Notes: generated from the letters alone by a model not told the origin. A stretch of 64,000 nucleotides of DNA from Shewanella indica (GCF_002836975.1 NZ_NIJK01000027.1:62001-126000); one strand, 5' to 3'; shown: positions 26,933 to 36,808, counted from the stretch's first letter. Numbers and translations: made by a program.

Positions 26933-27840
26933 TAGAAATACCCCTCACGCTTTTTCTTTTCCATCGACCCGGACGAATCCCTGTCGATGACCCGTCCCTG
27001 ACGCTCACTGGAGCGGGACAGCAACATCTCTTCGATAATCTCTGCCAGTGTCGCGGCACTGGACTCTATGGCGCCGGTCAGGGGATAACACCCCAAAGTG
27101 CGAAAACGCACCCGGCGATACTCGGGCACTTCGCCTTCATTGAGCGGCATCCGCTCGTCATCGACCATGATCAGGCTGCCATCGCGCTCCACCACAGGGC
27201 GCTGCTCGGCAAAATAGAGCGGCACTATGTCGATGTTTTCCTGATAGATGTATTGCCAGATATCCAACTCGGTCCAGTTGGAAAGCGGGAAGACCCTGAT
27301 ACTCTCCCCCTTGTTGACCTGGCCGTTATAGGTGTGCCACAGCTCGGGGCGCTGATTTTTGGGATCCCAGCGGTGATGGCGATCGCGAAAGGAATAGACA
27401 CGTTCCTTGGCGCGGGACTTCTCCTCGTCGCGGCGGGCGCCGCCAAAAGCGGCATCGAAACCGTATTTATCCAGGGCCTGTTTCAGGCCTTCGGTCTTCA
27501 TCACGTCTGTGTGCTTGGCCGAGCCGAAGGTAAAGGGATTCATGCCCATCGCCAGGCCTTGCGGGTTCTTGTGCACCAGAAGCTCGAAGCCGTACTTCTT
27601 GGCCGCCTGATCGCGAAAACGTATCATCTCGCGAAACTTCCAGTCGGTATCCACATGCAGCAAGGGGAAAGGGATCTTGCCCGGATAAAAAGCCTTGCGC
27701 GCCAGATGCAACAGCACGGAAGAATCCTTGCCGATGGAATACAACATCACCGGGTTGTCAAATTCGGCGGCAACTTCGCGAAAGATCTGGATGCTCTCGG
27801 CTTCCAACTGTTCAAGGTGACTCAACACTGGCCCTGACAT
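26932..27840 (-). CDS. cysD: Sulfate adenylyltransferase subunit 2 CysD
   Basis: The catalytic subunit that makes adenosine-5'-phosphosulfate from ATP and sulfate, working with CysN. The 302-residue protein of the ATP-pyrophosphatase superfamily has its PP-loop SIGKDSS at 35-41, [16 protein letters not shown], and the C-terminal [17 protein letters not shown] second arginine-rich region, [14 protein letters not shown], binds substrate. It lies 18 bases after cobA and overlaps cysN. Confidence 0.96.
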   Translation of the reverse strand: MSGPVLSHLEQLEAESIQIFREVAAEFDNPVMLYSIGKDSSVLLHLARKAFYPGKIPFPLLHVDTDWKFREMIRFRDQAAKKYGFELLVHKNPQGLAMGMNPFTFGSAKHTDVMKTEGLKQALDKYGFDAAFGGARRDEEKSRAKERVYSFRDRHHRWDPKNQRPELWHTYNGQVNKGESIRVFPLSNWTELDIWQYIYQENIDIVPLYFAEQRPVVERDGSLIMVDDERMPLNEGEVPEYRRVRFRTLGCYPLTGAIESSAATLAEIIEEMLLSRSSERQGRVIDRDSSGSMEKKKREGYF

Positions 27841-27858
27841 CTTATTTCTCCAATTGAT

Positions 27859-28680
27859 TCAAAGTGCTGTAACAGCATCATGTTGTAGTTGCAGGCCATT
27901 GTTCGCCGCCTCGGGTTCAAACCAGCTGAGGCTGTCCGCCAGAGCGACGACTTCGCCTATGATCATCAGCGCCGGCATCACTACCCGCGAGTCCTGAGCC
28001 AGGGTTTGCAACTGCTCCAGAGTGCCGATAACACGCTGCTGCTGCCTGGTCGTGGCCTTGGAAACTATGGCCACCGGCGTCTGTGGGCTACGACCATGGG
28101 CAATCAGTTGTTGCTGAATAAGCCCGGCATTGAGGATCCCCATGTACACCACCAGGGTGTTGGCCGGGTTGGCGTAGCCTTGCCAATCCATGGGGCGGTT
28201 TTGCAGCTGGCAATGACCGGTAATAAAGCTGACCCCCTGGGCAAAATCCCTGTGGGTCAAGGGAATCCCCGCATAGGCGGCGGTACCGCTGGCGGCCGTG
28301 ATGCCCGGCACCACTTCAAAGGCAACGCCGGCCTGCGCCAGAGTCTGCAACTCCTCGCCGCCGCGACCGAAGATAAAGGGATCGCCCCCCTTGAGTCTGA
28401 CCACGGTTTGGCGGGTGAAGGCCTTGGTCAGCAACAAACGATTGATTTCACTCTGAGAAGCACTGTGCTCACCGGCCCGTTTGCCCACGGCAATGCGCTC
28501 GGCACCTTCGGGGATCAGCGCCAGGATCTCGGGACTGACCAAGGCATCGAACAGCACCACATCGGCGCGCTTAAGCAAGTGCCACGCCTTGACGGTCAAT
28601 AGTTCTGGATCGCCGGGACCGGCTCCAAGCAGATAAACTTTGCCCTTGGCCCGCTTACCGGGCAGTGTCAGTAATTCCAT
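27859..28680 (-). CDS. cobA: Uroporphyrinogen-III C-methyltransferase CobA (SUMT)
   Basis: Transfers two methyl groups from SAM to uroporphyrinogen III to make precorrin-2, the precursor of siroheme used by the sulfite reductase encoded nearby. The 273-residue protein has the SAM loop LLGAGPGDPELLTVKA (from residue 18), RIAVGKRAGEHSASQSEINRLL, RLKGGDPFIFGRGGEE and GIPLTHRDFA. It lacks the N-terminal dehydrogenase/ferrochelatase domain of CysG, so the remaining siroheme steps must be encoded elsewhere. First gene of the sulfate-activation operon; the AT-rich region upstream is its promoter. Confidence 0.94.
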   Translation of the reverse strand: MELLTLPGKRAKGKVYLLGAGPGDPELLTVKAWHLLKRADVVLFDALVSPEILALIPEGAERIAVGKRAGEHSASQSEINRLLLTKAFTRQTVVRLKGGDPFIFGRGGEELQTLAQAGVAFEVVPGITAASGTAAYAGIPLTHRDFAQGVSFITGHCQLQNRPMDWQGYANPANTLVVYMGILNAGLIQQQLIAHGRSPQTPVAIVSKATTRQQQRVIGTLEQLQTLAQDSRVVMPALMIIGEVVALADSLSWFEPEAANNGLQLQHDAVTAL

Positions 28681-29063
28681 GCGCTATTCCCCATCTTGCT
28701 GATGCAAGCAATATAGCGGCTACACATATTCCACTATAAATAGAGAATCATTAGTTGTTATTACTTTTAGATATATAAGAGGAAATCGCGGTAATGAAAA
28801 AGATATCTGGGACGGATAAATCTGTTAATAAAAAACATTACTTTTTACTTTCAATGAATTACGGAAATAGAGTCGAACCGGGTTGATGAAATTTTTTATT
28901 GTTTACTGCCGCATTTGGCACTAACTTATGGCAAAAAATTCTAGTTTAAGCTCAGTGACTACGACTCGGGATGGGCATGTGCAGGCTAAAGCCAGGATGT
29001 TACACTCTCAAGCCGAAACTATAGCCGGGCACCCATCAAGCCTCAGAGACAACAGGGAAGAAT
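28681..29063. promoter_or_regulatory. Divergent promoter region, cobA-cys operon / pldA
   Basis: About 380 bases, strongly AT-rich between 28720 and 28915. It must contain the leftward promoter of the sulfate-activation operon. AT-rich regions of this kind are usual targets of the activator CysB, but the CysB consensus is too loose to place by eye. A 30-codon frame at 28794-28886 was considered and not called. pldA has AGGGAAG before its ATG. Confidence 0.5.
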
Positions 29064-29975
29064 ATGTATACCAAAATCCGTTCCAGCCTCAGCGGCCTGA
29101 CCTTGGCCCTGGTCATATTACCGTCCAGCCAACTCTCCGCCGCCGAAGACAATGCCCCTTCGCTGGTCGATCAAAGGGTGCAAGAGGAACTGGAAACCTC
29201 AGAGCGACCCTTTGTAATCACCCCGCACAAGGTCAATTACATACTACCGGTCACCTATAATCCTTCGCCCAATATGGCCCCTTTTGAATCGAAAACGACT
29301 TCAGAAGATGAAACCTTGGATAAATATGAAGCCAAATTCCAAATAAGCTTCAAATTCCCGCTGATGTACAACGTGTTTGGCGACAATGGTCACCTGTTTT
29401 TCGCCTATACCAATCAATCCTGGTGGCAGGTATACAACAAGGATATCTCCTCGCCGTTTCGGGAAACTAACCACGAACCCGAACTCTTTATGTTGTTCAA
29501 CAACGACTGGAAAATAGCCGGTTTCACCAACTCCTTCTGGGGCTTTGGCGCCGTGCATCAGTCCAATGGCAAGTCGGGCGACCTGTCCCGCAGTTGGAAC
29601 CGCATTTACGGCACCATGGTGTTCGACAAGGGCCCAATCGCCCTGGCGGCCAAGGTGTGGTGGCGGATCCCGGAAAGCGAGAAAGAGTATGAGGGAGATC
29701 CCCGCGGCGACGATAACCCGGATATCACAGATTACCTTGGCCATTTCGAGCTGACCGGCGTCTATGGCATAGACGACCACAGATTCAGCCTGATGTTGCG
29801 TAACAATCTTCAAAGTTCCAACCGCGGCGCGGTGGAGTTTACCTGGAGTTACCCCATACTCGGTAACCTGCGCCTATATGCACAATACTTCAATGGCTAC
29901 GGCGAAAGCCTTATCGACTATAACGATCACAATCAGCGTATAGGTATAGGGGTCGCCATCAACGATATCCTGTAA
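29064..29975 (+). CDS. pldA: Outer-membrane phospholipase A (OmpLA)
   Basis: A 303-residue outer-membrane beta-barrel enzyme that hydrolyses phospholipids mislocated to the outer leaflet. The signal peptide is cleaved near LSAAE (residue 26). The catalytic triad is complete in HQSNGKSGDLSRSWNR: His165, Ser167 and Asn179, spaced exactly as in E. coli (His142, Ser144, Asn156). The C-terminal signature YFNGYGESLIDYNDHNQRIG is also conserved. The gene sits between the two halves of the sulfur assimilation cluster with no evident functional tie to it. Confidence 0.94.
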   Translation: MYTKIRSSLSGLTLALVILPSSQLSAAEDNAPSLVDQRVQEELETSERPFVITPHKVNYILPVTYNPSPNMAPFESKTTSEDETLDKYEAKFQISFKFPLMYNVFGDNGHLFFAYTNQSWWQVYNKDISSPFRETNHEPELFMLFNNDWKIAGFTNSFWGFGAVHQSNGKSGDLSRSWNRIYGTMVFDKGPIALAAKVWWRIPESEKEYEGDPRGDDNPDITDYLGHFELTGVYGIDDHRFSLMLRNNLQSSNRGAVEFTWSYPILGNLRLYAQYFNGYGESLIDYNDHNQRIGIGVAINDIL

Positions 29976-30046
29976 GCTAGCAAGGGCGAGCTTAATGATT
30001 GCCTCTGTGCCGTTTATAGGCCCAGAGGCTGATATCAGGGAGAGAT

Positions 30047-31519
30047 ATGAAGCCGGGATTCCGTGAAATAGTTAGCTGCTTTATCCTGCTGTTGCTGATC
30101 TCCTGTCTGCAGTTGGGACGATTCCTGCTGCCTGAGCCTGCGAAAAAAGAGCTGTTAAGCCAAAAACAGATGCAGGCCGATCTGACTGTGCTGCTCAAAC
30201 AATTGCAACAGCACTCGGCCTTTATGGTGCTGGATCCGGACATTGAATCCCGGCTCGAGAAACGGCTGCAACGGCTGAAACAGGAATACCGAGACAGCAT
30301 AGCTATCATTCGTTTCACCGCCGAAGTCAATAAACTGCTGGGAGAGCTAAAAGACCCCGGAGTCAGAGTCAAGCAAGCTGCGCTGCCTTCCGGCGTCTTG
30401 CCCCTCAGGCTCAAGCCCATGGAAGACAAATGGCTGGCGCTCAATGACAGAGACGAGCCTCTTCAAAGTGATACACCTTTTATCAGCCATATCGATGGCC
30501 TGCCCATCAGCCATTGGCAGAAGATTGCCAATCACTTTTTGCCGCCGGAGCAGCGAAATAATGTACCTATGCAGATACCTTGGCTGCAACAGCTGGATCT
30601 TCTGCGGCGGGAGATGGGGCTTAGAGTCAAAGATGAGGTACTACTGACGCTCTATGGGGCTGACCTCCAGCCACAAAATATAGAGATAAAAGTACCGCTG
30701 CAGTTTCTCAGTGCTCCTCTGTCTATTCTGGCCAGTTGGCAACAATTGGCGCCTGACACAGCCCTGTTTACCTTGACGGATCTCAACGCCATAGAGACAG
30801 ACCCTCAGCTGCAACAAGATCTGCTGCGCGCGATGAGTAATCACACCCTGGTGCTGGATCTGCGCCACGCCAACGGATTCAGCGACAGCCTGCTGCAGTT
30901 TCTCGGCAACTATCAAGATGGACTCAGCAGCCAACCACTGGGCTATAGCCGCTACCGCCGCTCACCGCAGCTACGGCGCGACTTTCTGCAGCCTCTGCAC
31001 TTTGAACCGCTCACTCAATTCGCACCGTTTCCGCCGGTACAGGCCGCACTGGACAATCAGCCACAGCCCAACCTGAGTCACTGGTATGCCCGACCGATCC
31101 CAAAACTGACTGCAGCGCCCGTGCCTGAGTCGGGGCGCCTGGTCCTGCTTATCGGCCCGGACTGTCGTCAGGAGTGTGAATGGATTGCCTATGCCGCCAA
31201 ACGCTGGCGCAGGGCGTTGTTGGTGGGCGAACCGACCCGCGGCGATCTGGGGCGTTTACATCATTTCACCCTGCCGGCCAGCGGCCTTAAACTGAGTATC
31301 AGCGCCTCGCTTGGCTATGACGGTTATGGTCAGTTGCTTTCCGGAGTCGGCACAGAACCGGACCTGTTGCTACCTACAGATGCCCCCTTGCAATGGCAGG
31401 GATTACTGTCACTCATCTCCCCGGAGCAGCGTTTGCGAAAGTCTAAGGATGCTCAATCAGAACTCATGGAACCCAAGACTCAATTAAGCTCGACTACGCC
31501 CAGCTCAACTGCTCGGTAG
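30047..31519 (+). CDS. S41-like exported protein, probably lacking protease activity
   Basis: A 490-residue protein with an N-terminal hydrophobic segment (residues 10-24, LISC resembling a lipobox). A helical region follows, then a PDZ-like segment (SDTPFISHIDGLPISHWQKIANHFL, about 140-165), then a C-terminal-processing-peptidase-like domain (HTLVLDLRHANGFSDSLLQFLG; ECEWIAYAAKRWRRALLVGEPTRGDLG; GVGTEPDLLLPTD). In S41 enzymes the nucleophile Ser lies in a TFSAAEEFA-type segment; here the aligned position is Gln in CRQECEWIA, so catalysis is doubtful. A hairpin (GCCTCTG / CAGAGGC, 30001-30029) precedes the ribosome site. It follows pldA in the same direction, 71 bases away. Confidence 0.62.
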   Translation: MKPGFREIVSCFILLLLISCLQLGRFLLPEPAKKELLSQKQMQADLTVLLKQLQQHSAFMVLDPDIESRLEKRLQRLKQEYRDSIAIIRFTAEVNKLLGELKDPGVRVKQAALPSGVLPLRLKPMEDKWLALNDRDEPLQSDTPFISHIDGLPISHWQKIANHFLPPEQRNNVPMQIPWLQQLDLLRREMGLRVKDEVLLTLYGADLQPQNIEIKVPLQFLSAPLSILASWQQLAPDTALFTLTDLNAIETDPQLQQDLLRAMSNHTLVLDLRHANGFSDSLLQFLGNYQDGLSSQPLGYSRYRRSPQLRRDFLQPLHFEPLTQFAPFPPVQAALDNQPQPNLSHWYARPIPKLTAAPVPESGRLVLLIGPDCRQECEWIAYAAKRWRRALLVGEPTRGDLGRLHHFTLPASGLKLSISASLGYDGYGQLLSGVGTEPDLLLPTDAPLQWQGLLSLISPEQRLRKSKDAQSELMEPKTQLSSTTPSSTAR

Positions 31520-32032
31520 CCCCTCTCCGGCATCTTATTTTCAATAGTTGACTCATTCAAAAAGTCACTTGATGAAAACCTTAGTTAGTAGAGACATAGA
31601 TGAAGTTGAAGTTTGGAACAAACAATTCCCGGATAGCCCCATGAAAGGGTAAGTGGGCTATCCGGGACACGGAGAGTGCTTTGAAGCTGCGCCAGCAAGC
31701 CAATCAAAGCTCGGGGTCACTCGCGACCGACTGCTGAAAAAACCTGGGCAACCGATGCCATAAAGGCGAGCCGTCTTGATGTGTATTGCCGACTGCACTG
31801 CCTGCCGCTAAGCCGATGTTTCATAAAAACACCCGATACAGAATGACATATCACACTTCCCCCAGCGGGAACTATGGATTATAAACCAGAAAACCGCCCT
31901 GTGCATAACCCTGTGAACAAATATGTACTAAAGTATAACCCTCAACGGTTAGAAGACCGTAACAATAGGAATCCTCAAGGTTAACTTTCCAAGATGACCA
32001 CAAGATGACAAGCCGGACAACTTGTCCACAGA
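31520..32032. other. Long intergenic region with a strong hairpin and DnaA-box-like 9-mers
   Basis: About 510 bases without a gene. It contains the 12-bp hairpin at 31628-31666 and three sequences close to the DnaA box: TGTGCATAA (31900-31908, a full match to the reverse consensus TGTGNATAA), TGTGAACAA (31912-31920) and TTGTCCACA (32022-32030, one mismatch). There is no dnaA, dnaN, repA or AT-rich unwinding array, so an origin is not claimed. Confidence 0.45.
31628..31666. ncRNA. Strong unexplained hairpin, possible structured RNA
   Basis: CCCGGATAGCCC (31628-31639) pairs perfectly with GGGCTATCCGGG (31655-31666) around a 15-base loop. No T-run follows on either strand, so it is not a standard terminator, and it lies 109 bases past the S41-like stop. 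The sequence on its right remains GC-rich and could be folded. It does not match any riboswitch or housekeeping RNA I know; its status as an RNA gene is a guess. Confidence 0.3.
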
Positions 32033-32060
32033 CAGAAAAAGGCCGCTGATGACAGCGGCC
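32033..32060 (-). terminator. Intrinsic terminator of the cysJIH operon
   Basis: On the minus strand: GGCCGCTG, 4-base loop, CAGCGGCC, then TTTTTCTG. It lies a few bases beyond the cysH stop. Confidence 0.85.
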
Positions 32061-32066
32061 CCAAAA

Positions 32067-32828
32067 TCAGATCTCATAGTGCAATCCGCACTCGCGTTTT
32101 AACCCGTTGAAACGTGTCTCTTCTTCCGTCATCCCCAGCTCCAGGGGCTTGCTCGAATGGCTATCACCCACAGAGACATAACCCTGCTCCCAGAGAGGGT
32201 GATAGGGCAAGTCATAGCACTTGAGATACTCATGCACCTGTTTGTTGCTCCACTCGATAATCGGCAGCATCTTGTAGCGCTTGCCGTGGATAGCCAAAAT
32301 CGGCAACGCCTCCCGGGTCGATGCCTGGGAACGGCGCAAACCGGCAAACCAGGTGCCGACATCCAGCTCAGCCAGTGCCCGCTGCATCGGTTCCACCTTA
32401 TTGATGCGATTGTATTGCTCCAGCCCTTCAAGCCCCTGCTGCCACAGCTTACCGAATCTGGCCTCCTGCCAGGCGGCGCTCGTCTCGGCCCGATAGACCT
32501 TGAGATTGAGTCCGAGTCGCTCTGTCAGTTGATCGATAAAGCGGTAGGTCTCGGGAAACAGGTAGCCGGTGTCGGTCAAAATCACTTGTGTGCCTTGCTG
32601 CACCGAGTTCACCAGATGCAGCATCACTGCCGCCTGAATACCAAAGCTGGACGACAGGGCATGACTTCCGGGCAGATAGGCCAGGGCCCATTGGATCCGC
32701 TCCTCAGCGCTCAATCCGCCAAGATAGCCATTGATGGCAGCGAGGGCACTTTGCTGCTCAGAGGCCGGCGCATCCAGCAAGGCCAGCAGCGCCTCGGCGC
32801 TGTGCAATAAACTTGTGGTATCAGCCAT
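32067..32828 (-). CDS. cysH: Phosphoadenylylsulfate (PAPS) reductase CysH
   Basis: Reduces PAPS to sulfite using thioredoxin. The 253-residue protein has the adenylyl-binding region [19 protein letters not shown] and [18 protein letters not shown]. The conserved [10 protein letters not shown] is present, and the catalytic cysteine is in the C-terminal RECGLHYEI (Cys247). There is no CC pair or extra cysteines for a 4Fe-4S cluster, so it should use PAPS rather than APS, consistent with cysC in the window. The ATG overlaps the end of cysI by eight bases. Confidence 0.95.
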   Translation of the reverse strand: MADTTSLLHSAEALLALLDAPASEQQSALAAINGYLGGLSAEERIQWALAYLPGSHALSSSFGIQAAVMLHLVNSVQQGTQVILTDTGYLFPETYRFIDQLTERLGLNLKVYRAETSAAWQEARFGKLWQQGLEGLEQYNRINKVEPMQRALAELDVGTWFAGLRRSQASTREALPILAIHGKRYKMLPIIEWSNKQVHEYLKCYDLPYHPLWEQGYVSVGDSHSSKPLELGMTEEETRFNGLKRECGLHYEI

Positions 32829-34527
32829 GAAAGTCCCTCGCGGCGTCCAATACAGGTTTTACTATTCCGGCGCGCACCGTGAAATCACCGAAGCTCTCGC
32901 CGATTTCGCGCTCGGCGGCATAGCGACCAAACAGGGCATCGAGCTCGCTGAGGATCTCGGCTTCCTGAATATTTTCACGGTACATCTTGTTCAATCGGGT
33001 GCCTTCGAAGCTGGCGCCCAGATACATGTTGTAGCGCCCAGGGGCCTTGCCCACAAAACCGATCTCGGCGGCAAAGGGGCGGGCACAACCGTTGGGACAG
33101 CCCGTCATACGCACGACTATCGCCTGCTCACCTATGGCGTGCTTGGCCTGCAGCGCATCCACATGATCGATAAACTCGGGGAAATAACGCTCGGCTTCGG
33201 CCATAGCCAGGGCGCAGGTCGGCAGCGCCACACAGGCGATAGAATGGCCACGGGTTGCGGTGATCACCTGCCCCATCAGACCATACTTACGTGCCAGTGC
33301 TTCGATTTCAGCCTTATCCTCATCCGCCACTTTGGCGATGATAATGTTCTGGTTGGAAGTCATCCGAAAATCGCCCTTATGTATCTTGGCGATTTCCCGA
33401 AGCCCGGTCTGCAACAACTTACCCTGGGTATCTTTCACCCGGCCACCTTCGATAAACAGGGTCAGGTGCCAGTGGTTGTCTATGCCTTTAACCCAGCCGT
33501 ATCTGTCACCGCGATCGCCAATGACCACATCACGCTTGGGGGCGAACTTAACCCCGGCGCGCTTCTCAACCTCGGCCTTAAAGGCCTCAAAGCCGTGATC
33601 CACTATGGTGTATTTGAGACGGGAGCGTTTACGATTGCTGCGGTTACCCCAATCGCGCTGCACTGTCATCACGGCCTCGGCAAACTTAATGGTGTCTTCG
33701 GCCTTGATAAAACCAAAGTCATCGGCCAGCCGCGGGAAGGTTTCCACTTCGCCATGGGTCGAGCCCATACCGCCACCGGCCACCAGATTGAAGCCCACCA
33801 GCTCCCCCTCTTGCGCCACGGCAATAAAACCCAGGTCATTGGTGTAAACATCCACGTCGTTGTCCGGTGGCACAGCTACCGCCATCTTGAACTTACGCGG
33901 CAGGTAGGTCTTGCCGTATACAGGCTCGACCGCAGCCGACTGCTCATCTTCTGTGCTGAGCAGCTTCTCCTCGTCGAGCCAAATTTCGGCATAGGCACGG
34001 GTGTGCGGCAGCAGATGATCCGACAATTTCTTGGCCCAGAAATAAGCCTGCTGATGCAGCTTGGACTCTACCGGGTTGGGGTTACACATGACGTTGCGGT
34101 TCACATCACCACAGGCGGCAATCGAGTCCAGCGCTTCCCTGTCCAGCCCCTGAATAATGGTTTTCAGGTTGCGCTTGGGGATGCCGTGGTACTGGAATGT
34201 CTGCCGGGTCGTCAAACGTATGCTGTTGGAGCTGGTCAGCTCCGAGGCTATCTTGTCCACACCCAGCCACTGCTCTGGAGTACAGACACCACCCGGCACC
34301 CGGGCACGCAGCATAAAGCTGTACAGCGGCTCGAGCTTTTGCTCCTTACGTTCATTGCGCAGATCCCTGTCGTCCTGCTGATAGAAACCGTGAAACTTGA
34401 TCAGTTGCTGATCGTCGTCGCTGAAGGCGCCTGTCACTTCCGTGCCCAGACCCTCGCGTATGGTGCCGCGCAGATAGTCACTGTCGGTCTTGATATGCTC
34501 GTTGGCGGATAATTTCTGCTCACTCAT
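32821..34527 (-). CDS. cysI: Sulfite reductase [NADPH] hemoprotein beta-component CysI
   Basis: The siroheme/4Fe-4S subunit that reduces sulfite to sulfide with six electrons from CysJ. The 568-residue protein has the usual tandem arrangement. Cluster and siroheme cysteines are in [20 protein letters not shown] (C-x5-C) and [12 protein letters not shown] (C-x3-C). Active-site basic residues appear in [13 protein letters not shown] and [13 protein letters not shown]. It begins 32 bases after cysJ and overlaps cysH, so all three form one operon. Confidence 0.96.
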   Translation of the reverse strand: MSEQKLSANEHIKTDSDYLRGTIREGLGTEVTGAFSDDDQQLIKFHGFYQQDDRDLRNERKEQKLEPLYSFMLRARVPGGVCTPEQWLGVDKIASELTSSNSIRLTTRQTFQYHGIPKRNLKTIIQGLDREALDSIAACGDVNRNVMCNPNPVESKLHQQAYFWAKKLSDHLLPHTRAYAEIWLDEEKLLSTEDEQSAAVEPVYGKTYLPRKFKMAVAVPPDNDVDVYTNDLGFIAVAQEGELVGFNLVAGGGMGSTHGEVETFPRLADDFGFIKAEDTIKFAEAVMTVQRDWGNRSNRKRSRLKYTIVDHGFEAFKAEVEKRAGVKFAPKRDVVIGDRGDRYGWVKGIDNHWHLTLFIEGGRVKDTQGKLLQTGLREIAKIHKGDFRMTSNQNIIIAKVADEDKAEIEALARKYGLMGQVITATRGHSIACVALPTCALAMAEAERYFPEFIDHVDALQAKHAIGEQAIVVRMTGCPNGCARPFAAEIGFVGKAPGRYNMYLGASFEGTRLNKMYRENIQEAEILSELDALFGRYAAEREIGESFGDFTVRAGIVKPVLDAARDFHG

Positions 34528-34559
34528 GGCCTTATCTCTTTATTCCTAGGTTCTTCAGC

Positions 34560-36374
34560 TCAGTAGACATCTTTCTGGTAACGCTTGGCGCTGCGCAGTT
34601 GATCGAGAAACGCTTCGGCGGCCTCGCTCGTCAAACCGCCTTGCTCCATGGCCACTTCAAGCAGTGCCTGGTGCACATCTTTGGCCATTCGCTCGGCATC
34701 GCCGCACAGGTAGATATGAGCCCCGCGCTCAAGCCACTGCCACAGCTCTTTGGCCTGTTGTTTAATCTTGTGCTGAACATAGACTTTCTCTGCTTGATCC
34801 CGGGAGAAGGCCAGCGAGATCCGGCTCAGGGCGCCACTCTTGAGGTACTGTTGCCACTCGGTCTGATAGAGAAAATCCTGCTCGAAATGGGGATTACCGA
34901 AGAACAGCCAGCTGTCGCCGGCCACGCCCTCGGCCACTCTTTGTTGCATGAAGGCCCGAAATGGCGCGACACCGGTTCCCGGCCCTATCATGATCACTGG
35001 CGTCTGTGGGTCTTCGGGCAGGCGGAAGTGCTTGTTGGGTTCCACATACACCCGCACCTGAGCGCCCTCCTCGGCCCGGGCCAGGAAGTGAGAGGCGGCG
35101 CCGAAACGGCGTTGGCCATCACGCTCCTCCTCCACCAGCGCCACTGTGAGATGCACTTCAGACTCCACTTCACTCTGACTCGAGGCGATGGAGTAAAGCC
35201 TAGGGGTAATAGGGCGCAGCTTGTCCAACAGAGCCTGGGCAGAATCCAGCTTGGCGCCATTGAGAGGATAACGTTTCACCAGGTCCACCAGTTGGTGGCT
35301 GAGAATAAACTGCCGGGTCTGCTCCTTGTCTTGACTGATAGTAAGCAGCTCGCCGCTTTCTACGGTTTCGGCCCAAAACTGCACCAGACCGGGATAGAGC
35401 TGGGTCAGCTCTTTGCTCTCAATCAGAGCATCACGCAGCTCCACAGACTCGCTGCCAAGCTTGACCCGGGTATCCGGCGCCAGCGCAAGCGCCTCGAGAA
35501 TTTCGGCCACCAGAGCCTCATCGTTATGGAAATAGACCCCCAGCGCATCACCCGCCTGATAGCTGATGGCCGACTCGCCCAAATCGATTTCCAGATGACG
35601 GATATCCTTGAGTGAATCCCGGCCCGTCAGTTTCTGGCTGACTATCACTTCGGCGCTGTAGGGGTTTTGCTTATCATATTCCTGACCGATATTGCCATTG
35701 ATACCTGCATTGACGGCATTGATGGACACCACATTGGTCGCTGCGCCATCGGTCGCCTGCAGCAGAGGCTTAACCTGCTCAAGCAGCTCGGTTTGCCAGC
35801 TGTCACTCTGTAACTGATAGTCCACATCACAGTCCACTCTCGGCAGTAAAGACTTGGCCCCGAGGGCGCTCAGGCGAGCATCGAAGTCTTTACCTGTCTG
35901 GCAGAAAAACTCATAGGAGGAATCCCCCAGCGAGAGAACCGCATACTGAAGCTTATCCAGCTTGGGGGCGCGTTTGGAGCCGAGAAACTTGTGCAGCTCA
36001 ATGGCATCATCGGGGGCTTCACCTTCACCATGGGTACTCACCACGGCCACCAGCAGGGTTTCCTGCTTGAGGTTCCGGACATTGTATTCGCCCATAGATG
36101 CCAGGTTAACGCCATAGCCCAGACTCTGGGCCTTGGCGGCCAAAGCCTTGGCGATACCCCGGCCATTGCCCGTCTGACTGCCATAGAGTATGGTCAGAGT
36201 TTGCCCGCTCTGGCTTTGGGGGGAAGCGCCCTCCTGCCCCTGAGCGCTGGCGGCCAGATAACCACTGACCCATGCCAGCTGCAGCGGGCTGAGCTCGGCG
36301 GTGAGTTGTTTAAGCTTATCCACTTGTGGTGCTGAGAGTGGCGAAGCCAGTGAAGAGAGTTGTTTCAGTAACAT
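34560..36374 (-). CDS. cysJ: Sulfite reductase [NADPH] flavoprotein alpha-component CysJ
   Basis: Carries electrons from NADPH through FAD and FMN to CysI. The 604-residue protein has an N-terminal flavodoxin domain (ILYGSQTGNGRGIAKALA near residue 65, STHGEGEAPDDA), an FAD domain with RLYSIASS, and an NADPH domain with GPGTGVAPFRAFMQQR, ending in QLRSAKRYQKDVY as in the family. The frame extends to 36431, but the family normally starts at the ATG at 36374 (MLLKQLSSLASPLSAPQ). First gene of cysJIH; the AT-rich region upstream (36420-36480) is the promoter. Confidence 0.95.
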   Translation of the reverse strand: MLLKQLSSLASPLSAPQVDKLKQLTAELSPLQLAWVSGYLAASAQGQEGASPQSQSGQTLTILYGSQTGNGRGIAKALAAKAQSLGYGVNLASMGEYNVRNLKQETLLVAVVSTHGEGEAPDDAIELHKFLGSKRAPKLDKLQYAVLSLGDSSYEFFCQTGKDFDARLSALGAKSLLPRVDCDVDYQLQSDSWQTELLEQVKPLLQATDGAATNVVSINAVNAGINGNIGQEYDKQNPYSAEVIVSQKLTGRDSLKDIRHLEIDLGESAISYQAGDALGVYFHNDEALVAEILEALALAPDTRVKLGSESVELRDALIESKELTQLYPGLVQFWAETVESGELLTISQDKEQTRQFILSHQLVDLVKRYPLNGAKLDSAQALLDKLRPITPRLYSIASSQSEVESEVHLTVALVEEERDGQRRFGAASHFLARAEEGAQVRVYVEPNKHFRLPEDPQTPVIMIGPGTGVAPFRAFMQQRVAEGVAGDSWLFFGNPHFEQDFLYQTEWQQYLKSGALSRISLAFSRDQAEKVYVQHKIKQQAKELWQWLERGAHIYLCGDAERMAKDVHQALLEVAMEQGGLTSEAAEAFLDQLRSAKRYQKDVY

Positions 36375-36808
36375 TGAGACGGCCCGGTGACAGAGTAATG
36401 TCAGCAGCTTAGCCCCACTATCGAAAAGCAAAAAAGAATAATATTTAATTTTTTATATCAATAAGGAATATGCATGGTATAAAAATTAAGCTGCAAAAGT
36501 GTGGCCTGGCGCAAAGAATTTGCTCTGACCAGTGGAGAAACACACCACATGAAGAATATGAGCTTGTTTCCATTGAAAGACTTGCGACAATGCCAAAAGC
36601 ACGCTAGGTGCCATGAAAGGAATATCTGTACCCCACACCCAGGATTTCATTCATGAGCGGGCTTGGTTCCTGAAAACATTTCAGGAAGTCCCCAATGGAA
36701 AGGGAAAGACCAGTCCCCCGAGTCCAGGTCAACAGACTTGCATTCTTTCACTCTGCCAGCGGAGTTTTGGCGGGGTGAATTTTGTTTATCAACCATCAGG
36801 GAATAGTC
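36375..36808. promoter_or_regulatory. Divergent promoter region, cysJIH / pntAB
   Basis: About 430 bases. The cysJ side is very AT-rich (ATATTTAATTTTTTATATC, about 36442-36460). The pntA side has a long leader with a perfect inverted repeat CCTGAAA, three bases, TTTCAGG (36669-36685), which could be an operator or small hairpin. No riboswitch family was recognised. Confidence 0.5.

Noticed and set aside
28794..28886. A 30-codon frame with AGAGGA upstream, between cobA and pldA
   Set aside because: Very short, Lys-rich because of AT-rich DNA, with loose ribosome-site spacing and no recognisable product. It may simply lie in promoter DNA.
31628..31666. Hairpin as a known riboswitch leader (cobalamin, TPP, glycine, molybdenum cofactor)
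   Set aside because: None of the conserved boxes of these families is present, and no gene follows on the plus strand within range.
31900..32030. DnaA-like boxes as a replication origin
   Set aside because: Only one perfect box, no dnaA/dnaN/gidA or plasmid replication gene, and no AT-rich repeat array nearby.
32731..34512. A 593-codon open frame antisense to cysI
   Set aside because: The reverse strand is an intact CysI with all cluster cysteines; the antisense translation has no recognisable features.
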